Origin: Alphaproteobacteria bacterium
GTDB lineage: Bacteria > Pseudomonadota > Alphaproteobacteria > UBA6615
DNA: 36,082 nucleotides
Assembly: GCA_021774445.1 (NCBI GenBank)
Contig: JAJFJA010000071.1
Location: 1-36,082, forward strand
Direction of reading: 5' to 3'
Shown here in pieces: positions 8,836 through 16,165 of this stretch (the stretch's first letter is position 1; each line of letters starts with the position of its first letter). The notes beneath the pieces were generated by a model. It was given only the letters and a program-made list of their open reading frames with translations, ran no database searches and was not told the DNA's origin. Both the position numbers and the translations under genes were made by a program.

Positions 8836-9812
8836 GCCGGCGCTCCGATGTCCTGGACTTCCGCAAGGGCGCTTTCAGGTGCCGGGAAGACCGCTGCGCG
8901 GGCGCCCGCCAGCGCCGCCGAAATATCGTCCTCAACCTGTAATTGAAGTTTCTGCATATCCTCAGATAAATTCCAGTCGGTCAACCGCTGCCGCATTAGG
9001 AGAATCGGGTCGCGGAGCTCCTGGCGAGAATGCGTCTCAGCGTCGCGATAGGCGCCCTGGTCGGCAATCGTGTGGCCCCGAAGGCGATAGGTCTGAGCAT
9101 GAATGAACGCGGGCCCGGCCTTCCGACGTAGCCGCTCGACCATTGCCGACGCTGCGTCGGCCACCGCTATTACGTCGTTGCCGTCAACAACCACGTTTTG
9201 GATGTCAAGAGCCTCGGCACGGGCCGCCGGACCTGCGCCCGCCGTCACGCGCGCCGTTTCGGTAAAAGCCGCGAAGCCATTGTCTTCGCAAACAAAGAGA
9301 ACCGGCAGCCGAAAGGTGGCCGCCCAGTTGAGGGACTCCAGGAAGGGTCCGCGATTTACGGCGCCGTCGCCGAAGAAACAGGCGGTGATTGCGTTGCTTC
9401 CGCGGACGCGCAGTCCCTGAGCCGCTCCAACTGCTATTCCAAGGCCGCCGCCGACGACGCCGTTCGCTCCAAGCATTCCGACTGAGAAGTCGGCGATGTG
9501 CATCGATCCGCCCTTACCTTTGCACGTGCCGCTTGCACGTCCGAAGAGCTCCGCCATCATTGCTACGAGCGATGCACCCTTGGCGATCGAGTGGCCGTGG
9601 CCGCGATGTGTGCTCGTGATGAGATCGGTCCGCTCAAGCGCGGAGCAGACGCCGGCAGCTACGGCCTCCTGACCGATAGACAGGTGTAAGGTGCCCGGAA
9701 TCTCCCCGGCGCGCTGCGCGATCTCGGCGACCTCCTCGAAGCGGCGAATGCGAAGCATCGTCCTGAGGAGTGCGAGAGCCCGGATACGCTCGTTCTGGCC
9801 GATGGCTGTCAC
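8832..9812 (-). CDS. 2-oxo acid dehydrogenase E1 component, alpha subunit (ThDP-binding)
   Basis: The protein has 326 residues. It has STHRGHGHSIAKGA, the CKGKGGSMHIADFSVGMLGANGVVGGG block typical of acetoin/pyruvate E1-alpha proteins, and the ThDP/magnesium motif that starts FFGDGAVNRG (GDG at 148-150) and ends about 25 residues later with CEDN. The family oxidatively decarboxylates 2-oxo acids or cleaves acetoin, passing the acyl group to lipoyl-E2. It overlaps the iclR gene by 4 bp and the beta-subunit gene by 4 bp, consistent with a 1:1 heterotetramer. Confidence 0.92.
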   Translation of the reverse strand: MTAIGQNERIRALALLRTMLRIRRFEEVAEIAQRAGEIPGTLHLSIGQEAVAAGVCSALERTDLITSTHRGHGHSIAKGASLVAMMAELFGRASGTCKGKGGSMHIADFSVGMLGANGVVGGGLGIAVGAAQGLRVRGSNAITACFFGDGAVNRGPFLESLNWAATFRLPVLFVCEDNGFAAFTETARVTAGAGPAARAEALDIQNVVVDGNDVIAVADAASAMVERLRRKAGPAFIHAQTYRLRGHTIADQGAYRDAETHSRQELRDPILLMRQRLTDWNLSEDMQKLQLQVEDDISAALAGARAAVFPAPESALAEVQDIGAPA

Positions 9813-10606
9813 GCTGCTGTGTGCTCCCGCGGGCGACGCAGGGGGTCCAACCGGCGCGCAACCATCTCAGCTTCGTGCTGGAGCATCGACACAACCTGCG
9901 ATCGCCTCTCGGGAAGCATGCGTTCAGCAATCGCGGCGACGCTGAGAGTTGCCGCCGGCAAATTGTCCCTCCCGAGAATTGCGACGGCCACGGCACTCAT
10001 TCCGCTAACAATCCGTCCATCGTTGAAGGCATATCCCTGGGCCCGCGTTTCCTCGACCAGTTGATAAATCTCGGAAACGTCGAAGCCTGAGGAGGTCGAC
10101 TGGTGTGAGGCGTTGACCTCCATTGCTTGCCGCACATCACTATCGGGCAGGGCGGAGAGAAGGGCGAGACTGCCCGAGCCAAAACCAAGCGGACGACGGT
10201 CACCGATGTTGAGCGTAAGAGTCCGAATGGGAAACGAGCCGACCTGTCGGTCAACACAGACGGCCTCGTACCGGTCAATGATCGACAAGAACACGGTATC
10301 GCCCGTTTGCCGGGCAAGCTCGACGAGGCTCGGCCGCGCCAGTTCGATTATGTCCAGCCGACTCTGTGCCGCCATCGCGAGCGTGTAGACCTCGAGTCCC
10401 AGTCGATAGCGTCGCGTCTCCCCGTCCCGCTCGACGAAACCAAGATCCAGTAGCGTCTTGATCAGGCGGTGCGTCGTCGTCTTTCCGAGACCGATCGCCT
10501 GTGTAACGTCGGCTAGGCGCGTTCCCGCGGTGCCGGCATGCGCAAGAACACGCAGGATAGCTGCCGCCCGTTCCACGCTTTGAACGCCGCTCCGCCCGTC
10601 AGTCAT
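9809..10606 (-). CDS. IclR-family transcriptional regulator
   Basis: A 265-residue protein with the IclR layout. The N-terminal winged helix-turn-helix (QSVERAAAILRVLAHAG, then TRLADVTQAIGLGKTTTHRLIKTL) is followed by the C-terminal effector domain (RYRLGLEVYTLAMAAQSRLDIIELA, GKTTTHRL-to-DRQVGSFPIRTLTLNIGDRRPL region). IclR proteins bind small organic acids and control adjacent catabolic operons, often while repressing themselves. It is the first gene of the minus-strand operon and faces the divergent 10776-13363 gene pair, so it probably controls both directions from the shared intergenic region. Confidence 0.93.
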   Translation of the reverse strand: MTDGRSGVQSVERAAAILRVLAHAGTAGTRLADVTQAIGLGKTTTHRLIKTLLDLGFVERDGETRRYRLGLEVYTLAMAAQSRLDIIELARPSLVELARQTGDTVFLSIIDRYEAVCVDRQVGSFPIRTLTLNIGDRRPLGFGSGSLALLSALPDSDVRQAMEVNASHQSTSSGFDVSEIYQLVEETRAQGYAFNDGRIVSGMSAVAVAILGRDNLPAATLSVAAIAERMLPERRSQVVSMLQHEAEMVARRLDPLRRPREHTAA

Positions 10607-10652
10607 TTGCTACCTGACAATTTAGCTTCTTGGACATCGTGGATGACATATG

Positions 10653-10672
10653 TTCCAAATAATGGAATTATA
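10653..10672 (-). promoter_or_regulatory. Candidate IclR operator overlapping a minus-strand -10 element
   Basis: TTCCA-AATAA-TGGAA (10653-10667) is a perfect inverted repeat with 5-bp arms and a 5-bp spacer, close in size to known IclR-family operators. A perfect TATAAT on the minus strand (10672-10667) touches it, so a bound regulator would cover the start point of the iclR operon. A TTGACA on the minus strand lies at 10704-10699, too far for ideal spacing with this -10 but well placed for a TATGGT at about 10680-10675. The intergenic region 10607-10775 is markedly AT-rich. Confidence 0.5.
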
Positions 10673-10726
10673 AAACCATATTACAGAACAAAAACGTTGT
10701 CAAAGCCGTTAAAACGTACTTTACTG

Positions 10727-10769
10727 CCATAATGGTCCGATACATGGTTCTATTTAGTCCGTATCATGG
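10727..10769. promoter_or_regulatory. Repeated TCCG-CATGG boxes ahead of the divergent gene pair
   Basis: CCATAATGG (10727-10735) is a small palindrome. It is followed by two related 12-mers, TCCGATACATGG (10736-10747) and TCCGTATCATGG (10758-10769), whose starts are 22 bp apart, about two helical turns. They lie directly before the plus-strand gene at 10776. This arrangement fits two regulator dimers side by side on the DNA, perhaps IclR. The role is inference. Confidence 0.4.
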
Positions 10770-10775
10770 AATAAA

Positions 10776-11624
10776 ATGCATGGGAAAATGTGTCGGAACA
10801 TGAGGGGCGGAACAATTCTCCTCGCAGACACGGCGACGGTGCTCGGCCCGCATTTCGTCGACTCCATCGTCATTTGCGGCTCTCATGGCGGCACCTTTCC
10901 AGGTTGCCTTGTCGCCAAGGCCGGCTGCCGCGGGGCGATTTTCAATGATGCGGCGATTGGAAAGAACGCCGCAGGCATCGGATCGCTCGAGCTCCTAGAA
11001 GGGCTTGGTTTGCCAGCCGCAGTCGCCGACCACGGCAGCGCGCGGATCGGTGACGCCGCCGATATGCAAGCGCGCGGCATCATTTCGCGGGTCAATACCT
11101 CTGCGGAATCCATTGGTTGTGTCGCAGGTCAGACCGTTGCGGAATGCGCGGAGCTGATGTCGCTCGGCACCCCGCGATCGTTGTCGGCGCCGGATATCGG
11201 CGAGCAGCGCGTGCTAATCGCCGAACGGGGTGACCTTAAGGTCTGGGCGCTCGATTCGGCGTCACAGGTGGTGGCCGCCGATGCTGATGCCATCCTACTG
11301 ACCGGCTCACATGGCGGTTTGGTCGGGGGGCGGCGATCTGCTGTCTTGAAGACGAGCGCTCGCCTAGCAGTTTTCAATGATGCGGGCGTCGGGGCTGATC
11401 GAGCGGGCATTGGCCGCCTTGCAGCGCTTGCGGAACGCGGAGTCCCCGGAGCCACGGTCTCCGCCGGCTCTGCGCGCATCGGCGACGGCGTCTCGACTTA
11501 CGAGGACGGTATCATCTCCTTTCTCAATGAGCCGGCACAAGCGCTCGGTGGGCGGCCGGGCCAAGCCGCGCGTGAATTTGTCGACTCGCTTCTCAGAGGC
11601 GTTTGCCCGGAGCCGACATGTTGA
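10776..11624 (+). CDS. Unrecognised protein built of two homologous halves (GSHGG / FNDAxxG / SARIGD repeats)
   Basis: I do not recognise this 282-residue protein. It is an internal duplication: about residues 18-126 and 163-271 align with a shift of about 144 residues. Each half carries, in order, GSHGG (35-39, 177-181), FNDA-(A/G)-(I/V)-G (56-62, 200-206), AGIG (66-69, 210-213), SARIGD (88-93, 232-237) and GIIS (101-104, 245-248). The conserved His, Asp, Ser and Arg suggest a small-molecule binding or catalytic site repeated twice. There is no signal peptide or membrane segment. Start codons at 10776, 10788 and 10800 are all possible. The 3' end overlaps the ThDP enzyme gene, so the two are probably co-expressed and functionally linked. 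Confidence 0.8.
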   Translation: MHGKMCRNMRGGTILLADTATVLGPHFVDSIVICGSHGGTFPGCLVAKAGCRGAIFNDAAIGKNAAGIGSLELLEGLGLPAAVADHGSARIGDAADMQARGIISRVNTSAESIGCVAGQTVAECAELMSLGTPRSLSAPDIGEQRVLIAERGDLKVWALDSASQVVAADADAILLTGSHGGLVGGRRSAVLKTSARLAVFNDAGVGADRAGIGRLAALAERGVPGATVSAGSARIGDGVSTYEDGIISFLNEPAQALGGRPGQAAREFVDSLLRGVCPEPTC

Positions 11625-13363
11625 GCGAAGTCCAGAAAGCGGCACCAGTGAATGGCGGCCACCTCATCGCTGAGATGATGAAGATCCACGGTGTAGGTCC
11701 AATGTTTGGTATGGGCGGATTTCAGCTCTTGCCGTTCTACGAGGCGATCCGTGTGCTGGGCCTTGAGCACCACCTCGTCAATGACGAGCGGACCGGAGCT
11801 TTTGCCGCTGATGCCTATGCCCGCGTTTCCGGACGTCCAGGGGTGTGCGACGCGACACTTGGGCCCGGGGCGACGAACCTCGTTACCGGCCTCGTTGAAT
11901 CCCTGAATGCAGGTGTACCGCTTGTCGTGATCATCGGCGATACAAACCGCGCCCACGCCGGGCGCAATATGACTCAGGAGGCGCGCCAGACGGAAATTTT
12001 GCGGCCCGCTGTCAAAGAACTGATCCGAGTTGAAATGGTCGAGCGGATTCCGGAACTTGTGCGTCGTGCTTTCGCCGTGTCGACTGCCGGTCGTCCTGGT
12101 CCAGTCGTGCTCGACATTCCTGAAGACGTATGCCACGGCGAGGCGTTCGTTACGCGCGACGAAATCTATTCGCATACCGCAGCGGTCGCCGTGCCAGCAA
12201 TACGCTGCCGGCCCGATGCCGAAGCGATTACTCGTGCCGCCTCGCTCCTACAGGCCGCCGAGCGTCCCCTAATTCTCGCAGGAGGGGGCGTTCATCTGTC
12301 CCGCGCCGATGGCGCGCTGACGGAGTTTTCCGAGGCACTAGGTATTCCGGTCGCTCACACGATGAGTGGCAAGGGAGCCATTGCGTGCACGAGCCCACTA
12401 TCGGTTGGTCTGTTCGGGCGGTATAGCCGAATCGCCAATGACATGATAACAGCCGCCGATTGCCTCCTGGTTGTCGGCTGCAAGCTGGGCGAAATCGCGA
12501 CGCGCCGGTATTCGCTTCTATCAAACAAGACTCCACTCATCCATCTCGACATCAGCCCTGAGGAGTTCGGAAGGACCGCACCGGTCACAACCGCGCTGTG
12601 GGGAGATGCCCGCGCGGGCATTACCGATCTTCACGAAGAACTCCGCGAAACTGTCACGGCCCAAAAGACGAAGCGGGCCGGAATCGAACGCGAAATCGGC
12701 GATCGGATGGCGGCGTGGCGTGCTGAGGCGCGTCAAAGAACGCATTCCAGTGAAGAGCCAATCAATGTTGCCCGGATCGTGCAGGCCCTCAACGAGGAGC
12801 TTCCAGCCGATGCATTGCTGATCGCTGACGGCGGCTTCGCGGCGCACTGGACCGGACTTTTTTACGACACGAAGCAAAGTGGTCGAACCTATCTGCCAGA
12901 CCGTGGACTTGCCTCAATTGGTTACGGACTGCCGGGCGCGCTGGGTGCTTGGCTTGCCGCGCCCAACAGGCCCGTCGTTGCCATCACCGGCGATGGCGGC
13001 TTGAACATGACGCTCGGAGACCTCGAGACCGCGCGGCGAGTCCGTGCGGCGATTGTAATCTGCGTCGTAAACAACGCCGCGTCCGGCTATGTCAAGGCGC
13101 TGCAGCACTCCGTATACGGGCCGGGCCACTATCAGTCATCGGATCTCGACGAAACGAACTACGCAGAGGTCGCACGCGCACTGGGCTGTGCCGGTATTCG
13201 TGTTGAGCGCCCCGCCGACCTTTCCGCTGCTTTCGCGGCCGCCCTCGCCGACGGTGGGCGGCCGACAGTTGTCGACATAGTGGCAACGCGCGATCCGGCG
13301 GCAATGCTGCCGGGCGTTGATACCCGCGCACTAGTTGTGGACGATGGTGACCGACCTATCTAG
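11618..13363 (+). CDS. Thiamine pyrophosphate-dependent enzyme, acetolactate synthase-like
   Basis: The 581-residue protein starts at the ATG at 11618; CGGAG lies a few bases upstream and the gene overlaps the preceding stop by 7 bp. It has the three-domain layout of the POX/ALS family. The N-terminal PYR domain has the catalytic glutamate in VNDERTGAFAADAYARVSG (E57), the middle domain starts around RAASLLQAAERPLILAGGG, and the C-terminal PP domain has GDGGLNMTLGDLETA (GDG at 458-460) ending in VVNN. Relatives include acetolactate synthase, oxalyl-CoA and sulfopyruvate decarboxylases, and sequence alone does not choose among them. The operon context suggests decarboxylation or carboligation of a 2-oxo acid. 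Confidence 0.9.
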   Translation: MLSEVQKAAPVNGGHLIAEMMKIHGVGPMFGMGGFQLLPFYEAIRVLGLEHHLVNDERTGAFAADAYARVSGRPGVCDATLGPGATNLVTGLVESLNAGVPLVVIIGDTNRAHAGRNMTQEARQTEILRPAVKELIRVEMVERIPELVRRAFAVSTAGRPGPVVLDIPEDVCHGEAFVTRDEIYSHTAAVAVPAIRCRPDAEAITRAASLLQAAERPLILAGGGVHLSRADGALTEFSEALGIPVAHTMSGKGAIACTSPLSVGLFGRYSRIANDMITAADCLLVVGCKLGEIATRRYSLLSNKTPLIHLDISPEEFGRTAPVTTALWGDARAGITDLHEELRETVTAQKTKRAGIEREIGDRMAAWRAEARQRTHSSEEPINVARIVQALNEELPADALLIADGGFAAHWTGLFYDTKQSGRTYLPDRGLASIGYGLPGALGAWLAAPNRPVVAITGDGGLNMTLGDLETARRVRAAIVICVVNNAASGYVKALQHSVYGPGHYQSSDLDETNYAEVARALGCAGIRVERPADLSAAFAAALADGGRPTVVDIVATRDPAAMLPGVDTRALVVDDGDRPI

Positions 13364-13392
13364 GCGCTGCCTATGATCGGACGCTCAGCGCC
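13363..13392 (+). terminator. Stem-loop directly after the ThDP enzyme gene
   Basis: GGCGCTG (13363-13369) pairs perfectly with CAGCGCC (13386-13392) across a 16-base loop, beginning at the last base of the stop codon. No T-run follows, so it could be a weak terminator or a 3'-end stabiliser. Confidence 0.35.
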
Positions 13393-13882
13393 GCCGCGGC
13401 GTGATCGAAAGGTAAGTTCGACCGACGAATAGGAGGCTCCCACCAACAATTTCAACAATCGGCTTGGGATGGAAACACGGTTGTCTACCAACGCCTTGTG
13501 AACCTGATGTGTGGACCGACAGATCTCATGCTCATGCCAAGGGGCCTTGAGGGCGTGGCGAGCGAAAAACCATCGAGGCTCGTGGCTAACCAGATGCAGC
13601 CGCATCACGAAGCCGGATATACGAAAGCAGTTGCCAGCCGCTGCAACCACCCGAACCAACCGGTGCAATCCGGCGGGGTCCATATACGTCCACACATGAC
13701 ACCACTCGACCGTTCGCTCGATCATGCGGGCGCCCAGGTGCGATCTCCGCCGAGGAACCCCTAACGGAATTCAGGCCGTTACGATGTTTCAGTCCAGATC
13801 AATTAAATGGAATGGACAACCAAAAATCTCATCCGTGTGTTTGGCTTGACCATCTGATGGATCGTGCGCCGATCTGTCAGCG
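13393..13882. other. No recognisable gene; junction between the two modules
   Basis: About 490 bases hold only short frames whose translations resemble no family I know. The longest are a minus-strand frame at 13360-13725 and a plus-strand frame at 13498-13764, and neither has a good ribosome-binding site. The base composition is similar to that of the neighbours. Together with the remnants just downstream, it reads as a decayed junction between two independently acquired modules. Confidence 0.5.
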
Positions 13883-13924
13883 ATGTTTGATCTCCTGAAA
13901 TCGATTATCTGGGGTCTGTTCCGG
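13883..13924 (+). pseudogene. Possible remnant of a transposase N-terminus
   Basis: The frame from the ATG at 13883 reads MFDLLKSIIWGLFR and then loses similarity. This looks like the first residues of integrase-core transposases that begin MFDLL and continue LFRSRASLEAE. Only 14 residues remain, so this is a weak call from memory. Confidence 0.3.
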
Positions 13925-14009
13925 CATTTTGTTGTCGGGTGTTCCGCTCGAGGACTCGGTGAAGAACATGCGAGTGCTGGATGCCTTGCTCCCCTCACTC
14001 CCCACATAA
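13923..14009 (+). pseudogene. Possible C-terminal remnant of an oxidoreductase (Gfo/Idh/MocA-like)
   Basis: The frame ending at the TAA at 14007-14009 contains SGVPLEDSVKNMRVLDALL. This resembles the usual end of Gfo/Idh/MocA oxidoreductases, in which a stretch like GRPPxxxxxDGLRxxRVLDAL closes the protein. Nothing of the catalytic domains is present. It overlaps the 3' end of the minus-strand DUF2817 gene by 15 bases, as expected if that gene arrived by insertion or deletion here. Confidence 0.3.
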
Positions 14010-15113
14010 CCCCGCCGTTGCCTGGCGCACAATTTGCCGGCTTCTAAACAGGACCATCTCGCGCCAGTCGTCGGTGTCGGGATAAAAATGCGTTCGGATT
14101 TGTTGCTTGATGCGCTGGGTTTCGGGTGCGTTCCACTGTGCATTCGAGTGGGCGTGGAGCCAGTGGTCCTCGCGCAGGACAAGACGCCCCCGTTCGGGCG
14201 TGTAGGTGCCGTATTCCAGGGCGATGAAGGTCGCGTGCTCGCCCAGTTTCGCCATCCAGCCATATTCATTCAGGCCGACTTTAAGCACGGAGGACGAGGT
14301 GCCGATGGCGGGTTCCGTGACCGATTGGCCGTACCAGCGCTTGACGCGCGCCAGGGCCTGGGTGCCTTCCGCGTGGCTGCAAATAGGCTCGCCATAACCA
14401 AAGGGGCCGAGGCCGGTGTGATAGTCGACGATGGCGACCTGGGCGCGCGCGCCTAGGGTGTGATCGTCCATGATTGTCTCCAGGGTGCGCCGCGACCGGG
14501 TCGGCCTGCTGCCGCCATAGAACATGGACTGCGCATGCTTATATTGCCCGCCGCTGCGCGCGACATTAAAGGCGGTCTCGCCGTGTTGCGTGCGCCAGGC
14601 GCTGATTTTGGCCTCGGCGGCCTCGAAGACGGGGCCGGAGAGGGCGCCGGGCACCAAAGCGTCGGCGAGCTCGTCGTGACCCGGATTTTCGGGCAGGGGC
14701 TTGTCGAAATCGACGAAGTTGCGGTTGAGGTCCACGTTCTCCTCGGTCACGCGGCGCAGCCAGGCGAAACCATGCGGATTGATGGCGTGGATCGCCAAGA
14801 CGGCTAGGCCCGCCGGTAAGTCTCGCGCCCCGCCGGCGCCAAGCCAGTCGAGGATCGCGCCCGAGCCGGTAAAGCCCTCAACCCCATGAGTGCCCGATTG
14901 TAGGACCAGGACGTTCTTGGCATCGCCCGGGCCGAACCAGGCGGTGTCGGTCGACAAGGCCTCACCCTCGGGCCCGGTCAGGGGGTTGTCATAGGCGCGC
15001 AGGGCCCCGCCCGCGTCCTTGGCGGCGGCCAGGAAGCGCGCCCGCGCCTGCGTATAATCGGCGGAAAAGCTCGTGGCGAGGTCGAAGGGATGATCGAAGG
15101 GATGTGCGGGCAA
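13995..15113 (-). CDS. DUF2817 family protein, M14-like metallopeptidase
   Basis: A 372-residue protein with the DUF2817 pattern, a branch of the carboxypeptidase A-like (M14) fold. LQSGTHGVEGFTGSGA supplies the HxxE zinc motif (H76, E79), then EENVDLNRNFVDF, and IVDYHTGLGPFGYGEP has the third ligand (H232). FIALEYGTYTPERGR near the C-terminus probably contains the catalytic glutamate. The start is TTG at 15113, supported by GGAG about eight bases upstream; no better ATG is in frame. There is no signal peptide, so it is probably cytoplasmic. It is divergent from the TetR gene and the 125-bp gap carries an inverted repeat. The substrate is unknown; a peptide or N-acyl amino acid is likely. Confidence 0.87.
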   Translation of the reverse strand: MPAHPFDHPFDLATSFSADYTQARARFLAAAKDAGGALRAYDNPLTGPEGEALSTDTAWFGPGDAKNVLVLQSGTHGVEGFTGSGAILDWLGAGGARDLPAGLAVLAIHAINPHGFAWLRRVTEENVDLNRNFVDFDKPLPENPGHDELADALVPGALSGPVFEAAEAKISAWRTQHGETAFNVARSGGQYKHAQSMFYGGSRPTRSRRTLETIMDDHTLGARAQVAIVDYHTGLGPFGYGEPICSHAEGTQALARVKRWYGQSVTEPAIGTSSSVLKVGLNEYGWMAKLGEHATFIALEYGTYTPERGRLVLREDHWLHAHSNAQWNAPETQRIKQQIRTHFYPDTDDWREMVLFRSRQIVRQATAGLCGE

Positions 15114-15197
15114 AAGTTGTCTCCAAATCGGGTGCTAGATCACGGTTTGGCCATGGGATAAGAATTCTTGGCCACAATCTTAACAGTCAGCGCCCAG

Positions 15198-15238
15198 AAG
15201 TCTAAACTAGACAAGACGTCTCGTCTCGTTTTAGACTT
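15198..15238 (+). promoter_or_regulatory. Inverted repeat abutting the tetR start codon (candidate TetR operator)
   Basis: AAGTCTAAAC (15198-15207) is mirrored by GTTTTAGACTT (15228-15238), and the centre holds the perfect palindrome AGACGTCT (15214-15221). The repeat ends at the base before the ATG at 15239, which leaves no room for a ribosome-binding site at that codon. Either the message is leaderless or translation starts at the ATG at 15245. A TetR dimer bound here would block its own gene and possibly the divergent DUF2817 gene. Confidence 0.6.
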
Positions 15239-15868
15239 ATGGGCATGTCCACGACAGCTACTCGTCGGCGACAGGCAGAGGCAGAGCCCAGACCGAGGCG
15301 TCGATCGTCCGTTAAGCATGTCGCAATTCTTGATGCGGCAACGGTGTTGGTCACAGGAATCGGCTACTTCGGGACGACAATCGAGGGTATCGCAGCGCTT
15401 GCCGGCGTCGGCAAGCAGACGATCTATCGCTGGTGGCCGTCCAAGTCTGCGTTGTTTATCGAGGTGTACAATAGCCTCGTACCGCCGTCCGAATTTAATA
15501 TCGATACTGGCAACCTCGTGGCCGATCTTAACGAGCACTTGCGACGTCTCTTCCGGATCTACCGGGAGACGCCGTCCCCACTCATCTTGGGTGGTCTCCA
15601 CGCCGACGCCCAACATGATCCCGACGTTGCAGAGGCGGTCCTCTCCGACCTTCGGCCCGGCCGACGACCACTCTTAACCAGATACTTTGACCGTGCTCTC
15701 CAACGCGGCGAGTTGCCTCCAGATTTTGATAAGGAGTGGGCCGTTGAACTGATCGTTGCGCTTATTGGACACCGAATGATTGGCGACAGCCAGGACCTCA
15801 CAGATGCATTCGCCGAGCGGTTGGTGGAAACAGCGTTGGAGGTCGGCCGCCACGCCTTGGGGCGGTGA
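15239..15868 (+). CDS. TetR/AcrR-family transcriptional regulator
   Basis: The 209-residue protein has a typical TetR N-terminal DNA-binding domain. ILDAATVLVTGIGYFGTTIEGIAALAGVGKQTIYRWWPSKSAL spans the helix-turn-helix (about residues 46-66) and is preceded by a basic arm of about 25 residues. The C-terminal ligand-binding domain is divergent, as usual. Starts at 15239 or 15245 are both possible. It is the first plus-strand gene of the ABC/hydantoinase module and may repress the module and itself through the adjacent inverted repeat. The inducer is probably the transported substrate or a product; that is inference. Confidence 0.92.
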   Translation: MGMSTTATRRRQAEAEPRPRRRSSVKHVAILDAATVLVTGIGYFGTTIEGIAALAGVGKQTIYRWWPSKSALFIEVYNSLVPPSEFNIDTGNLVADLNEHLRRLFRIYRETPSPLILGGLHADAQHDPDVAEAVLSDLRPGRRPLLTRYFDRALQRGELPPDFDKEWAVELIVALIGHRMIGDSQDLTDAFAERLVETALEVGRHALGR

Positions 15869-15949
15869 TGCGCGTCCGGCCGAGAACTCGAAAGCTGTCC
15901 CGGGCCGGAGGAAACCATCAACACTTAAGCGTTAGAGGAGAATGTGGAG

Positions 15950-16165
15950 ATGGGAAGATTTGGACCGACAGCTTGTTTTGCCGTGGTTGCGGCACTGATC
16001 ACGTTTGCAGATGCTGGATACGCAGCGGATCAGCCGGTCGCTTTGGTGGTTCCCAGCACGAACGAACCGAAGACACTCAGCCCGGACTTTGCTGCCGATA
16101 CTGGCGGCTATCACCCCACAAGGTTGTATGGGGATTCAGGAAATCTAGAGGAGGAAATCCGATGA
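15950..16165 (+). pseudogene. Truncated relic of a peptide-type ABC substrate-binding protein gene
   Basis: A good ribosome-binding site (AGAGGAG, 15934-15940) precedes an ATG that encodes a signal peptide (MGRFGPTACFAVVAALITF, then ADAGYAA) and about 30 mature residues, ending at NEPKTLSPDFAADTGGYHP. This block closely matches the start of the next gene (SEPKTLSPSFAADTGGYHP). After it, similarity stops abruptly and the frame runs out into the leader of that gene. It is therefore the 5' end of a paralogous binding-protein gene whose remainder was deleted. It could still yield a short secreted peptide. Confidence 0.8.

Noticed and set aside
13360..13764. Open frames on both strands in the junction
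   Set aside because: The translations show no domain-like pattern and no good ribosome-binding site, so I do not call genes.
15865..16161. An upstream extension of the ABC binding-protein frame to 15865
   Set aside because: It lacks a ribosome-binding site, crosses the binding-protein relic in the wrong frame, and would bury the signal peptide. The ATG at 16162 has a strong ribosome-binding site.
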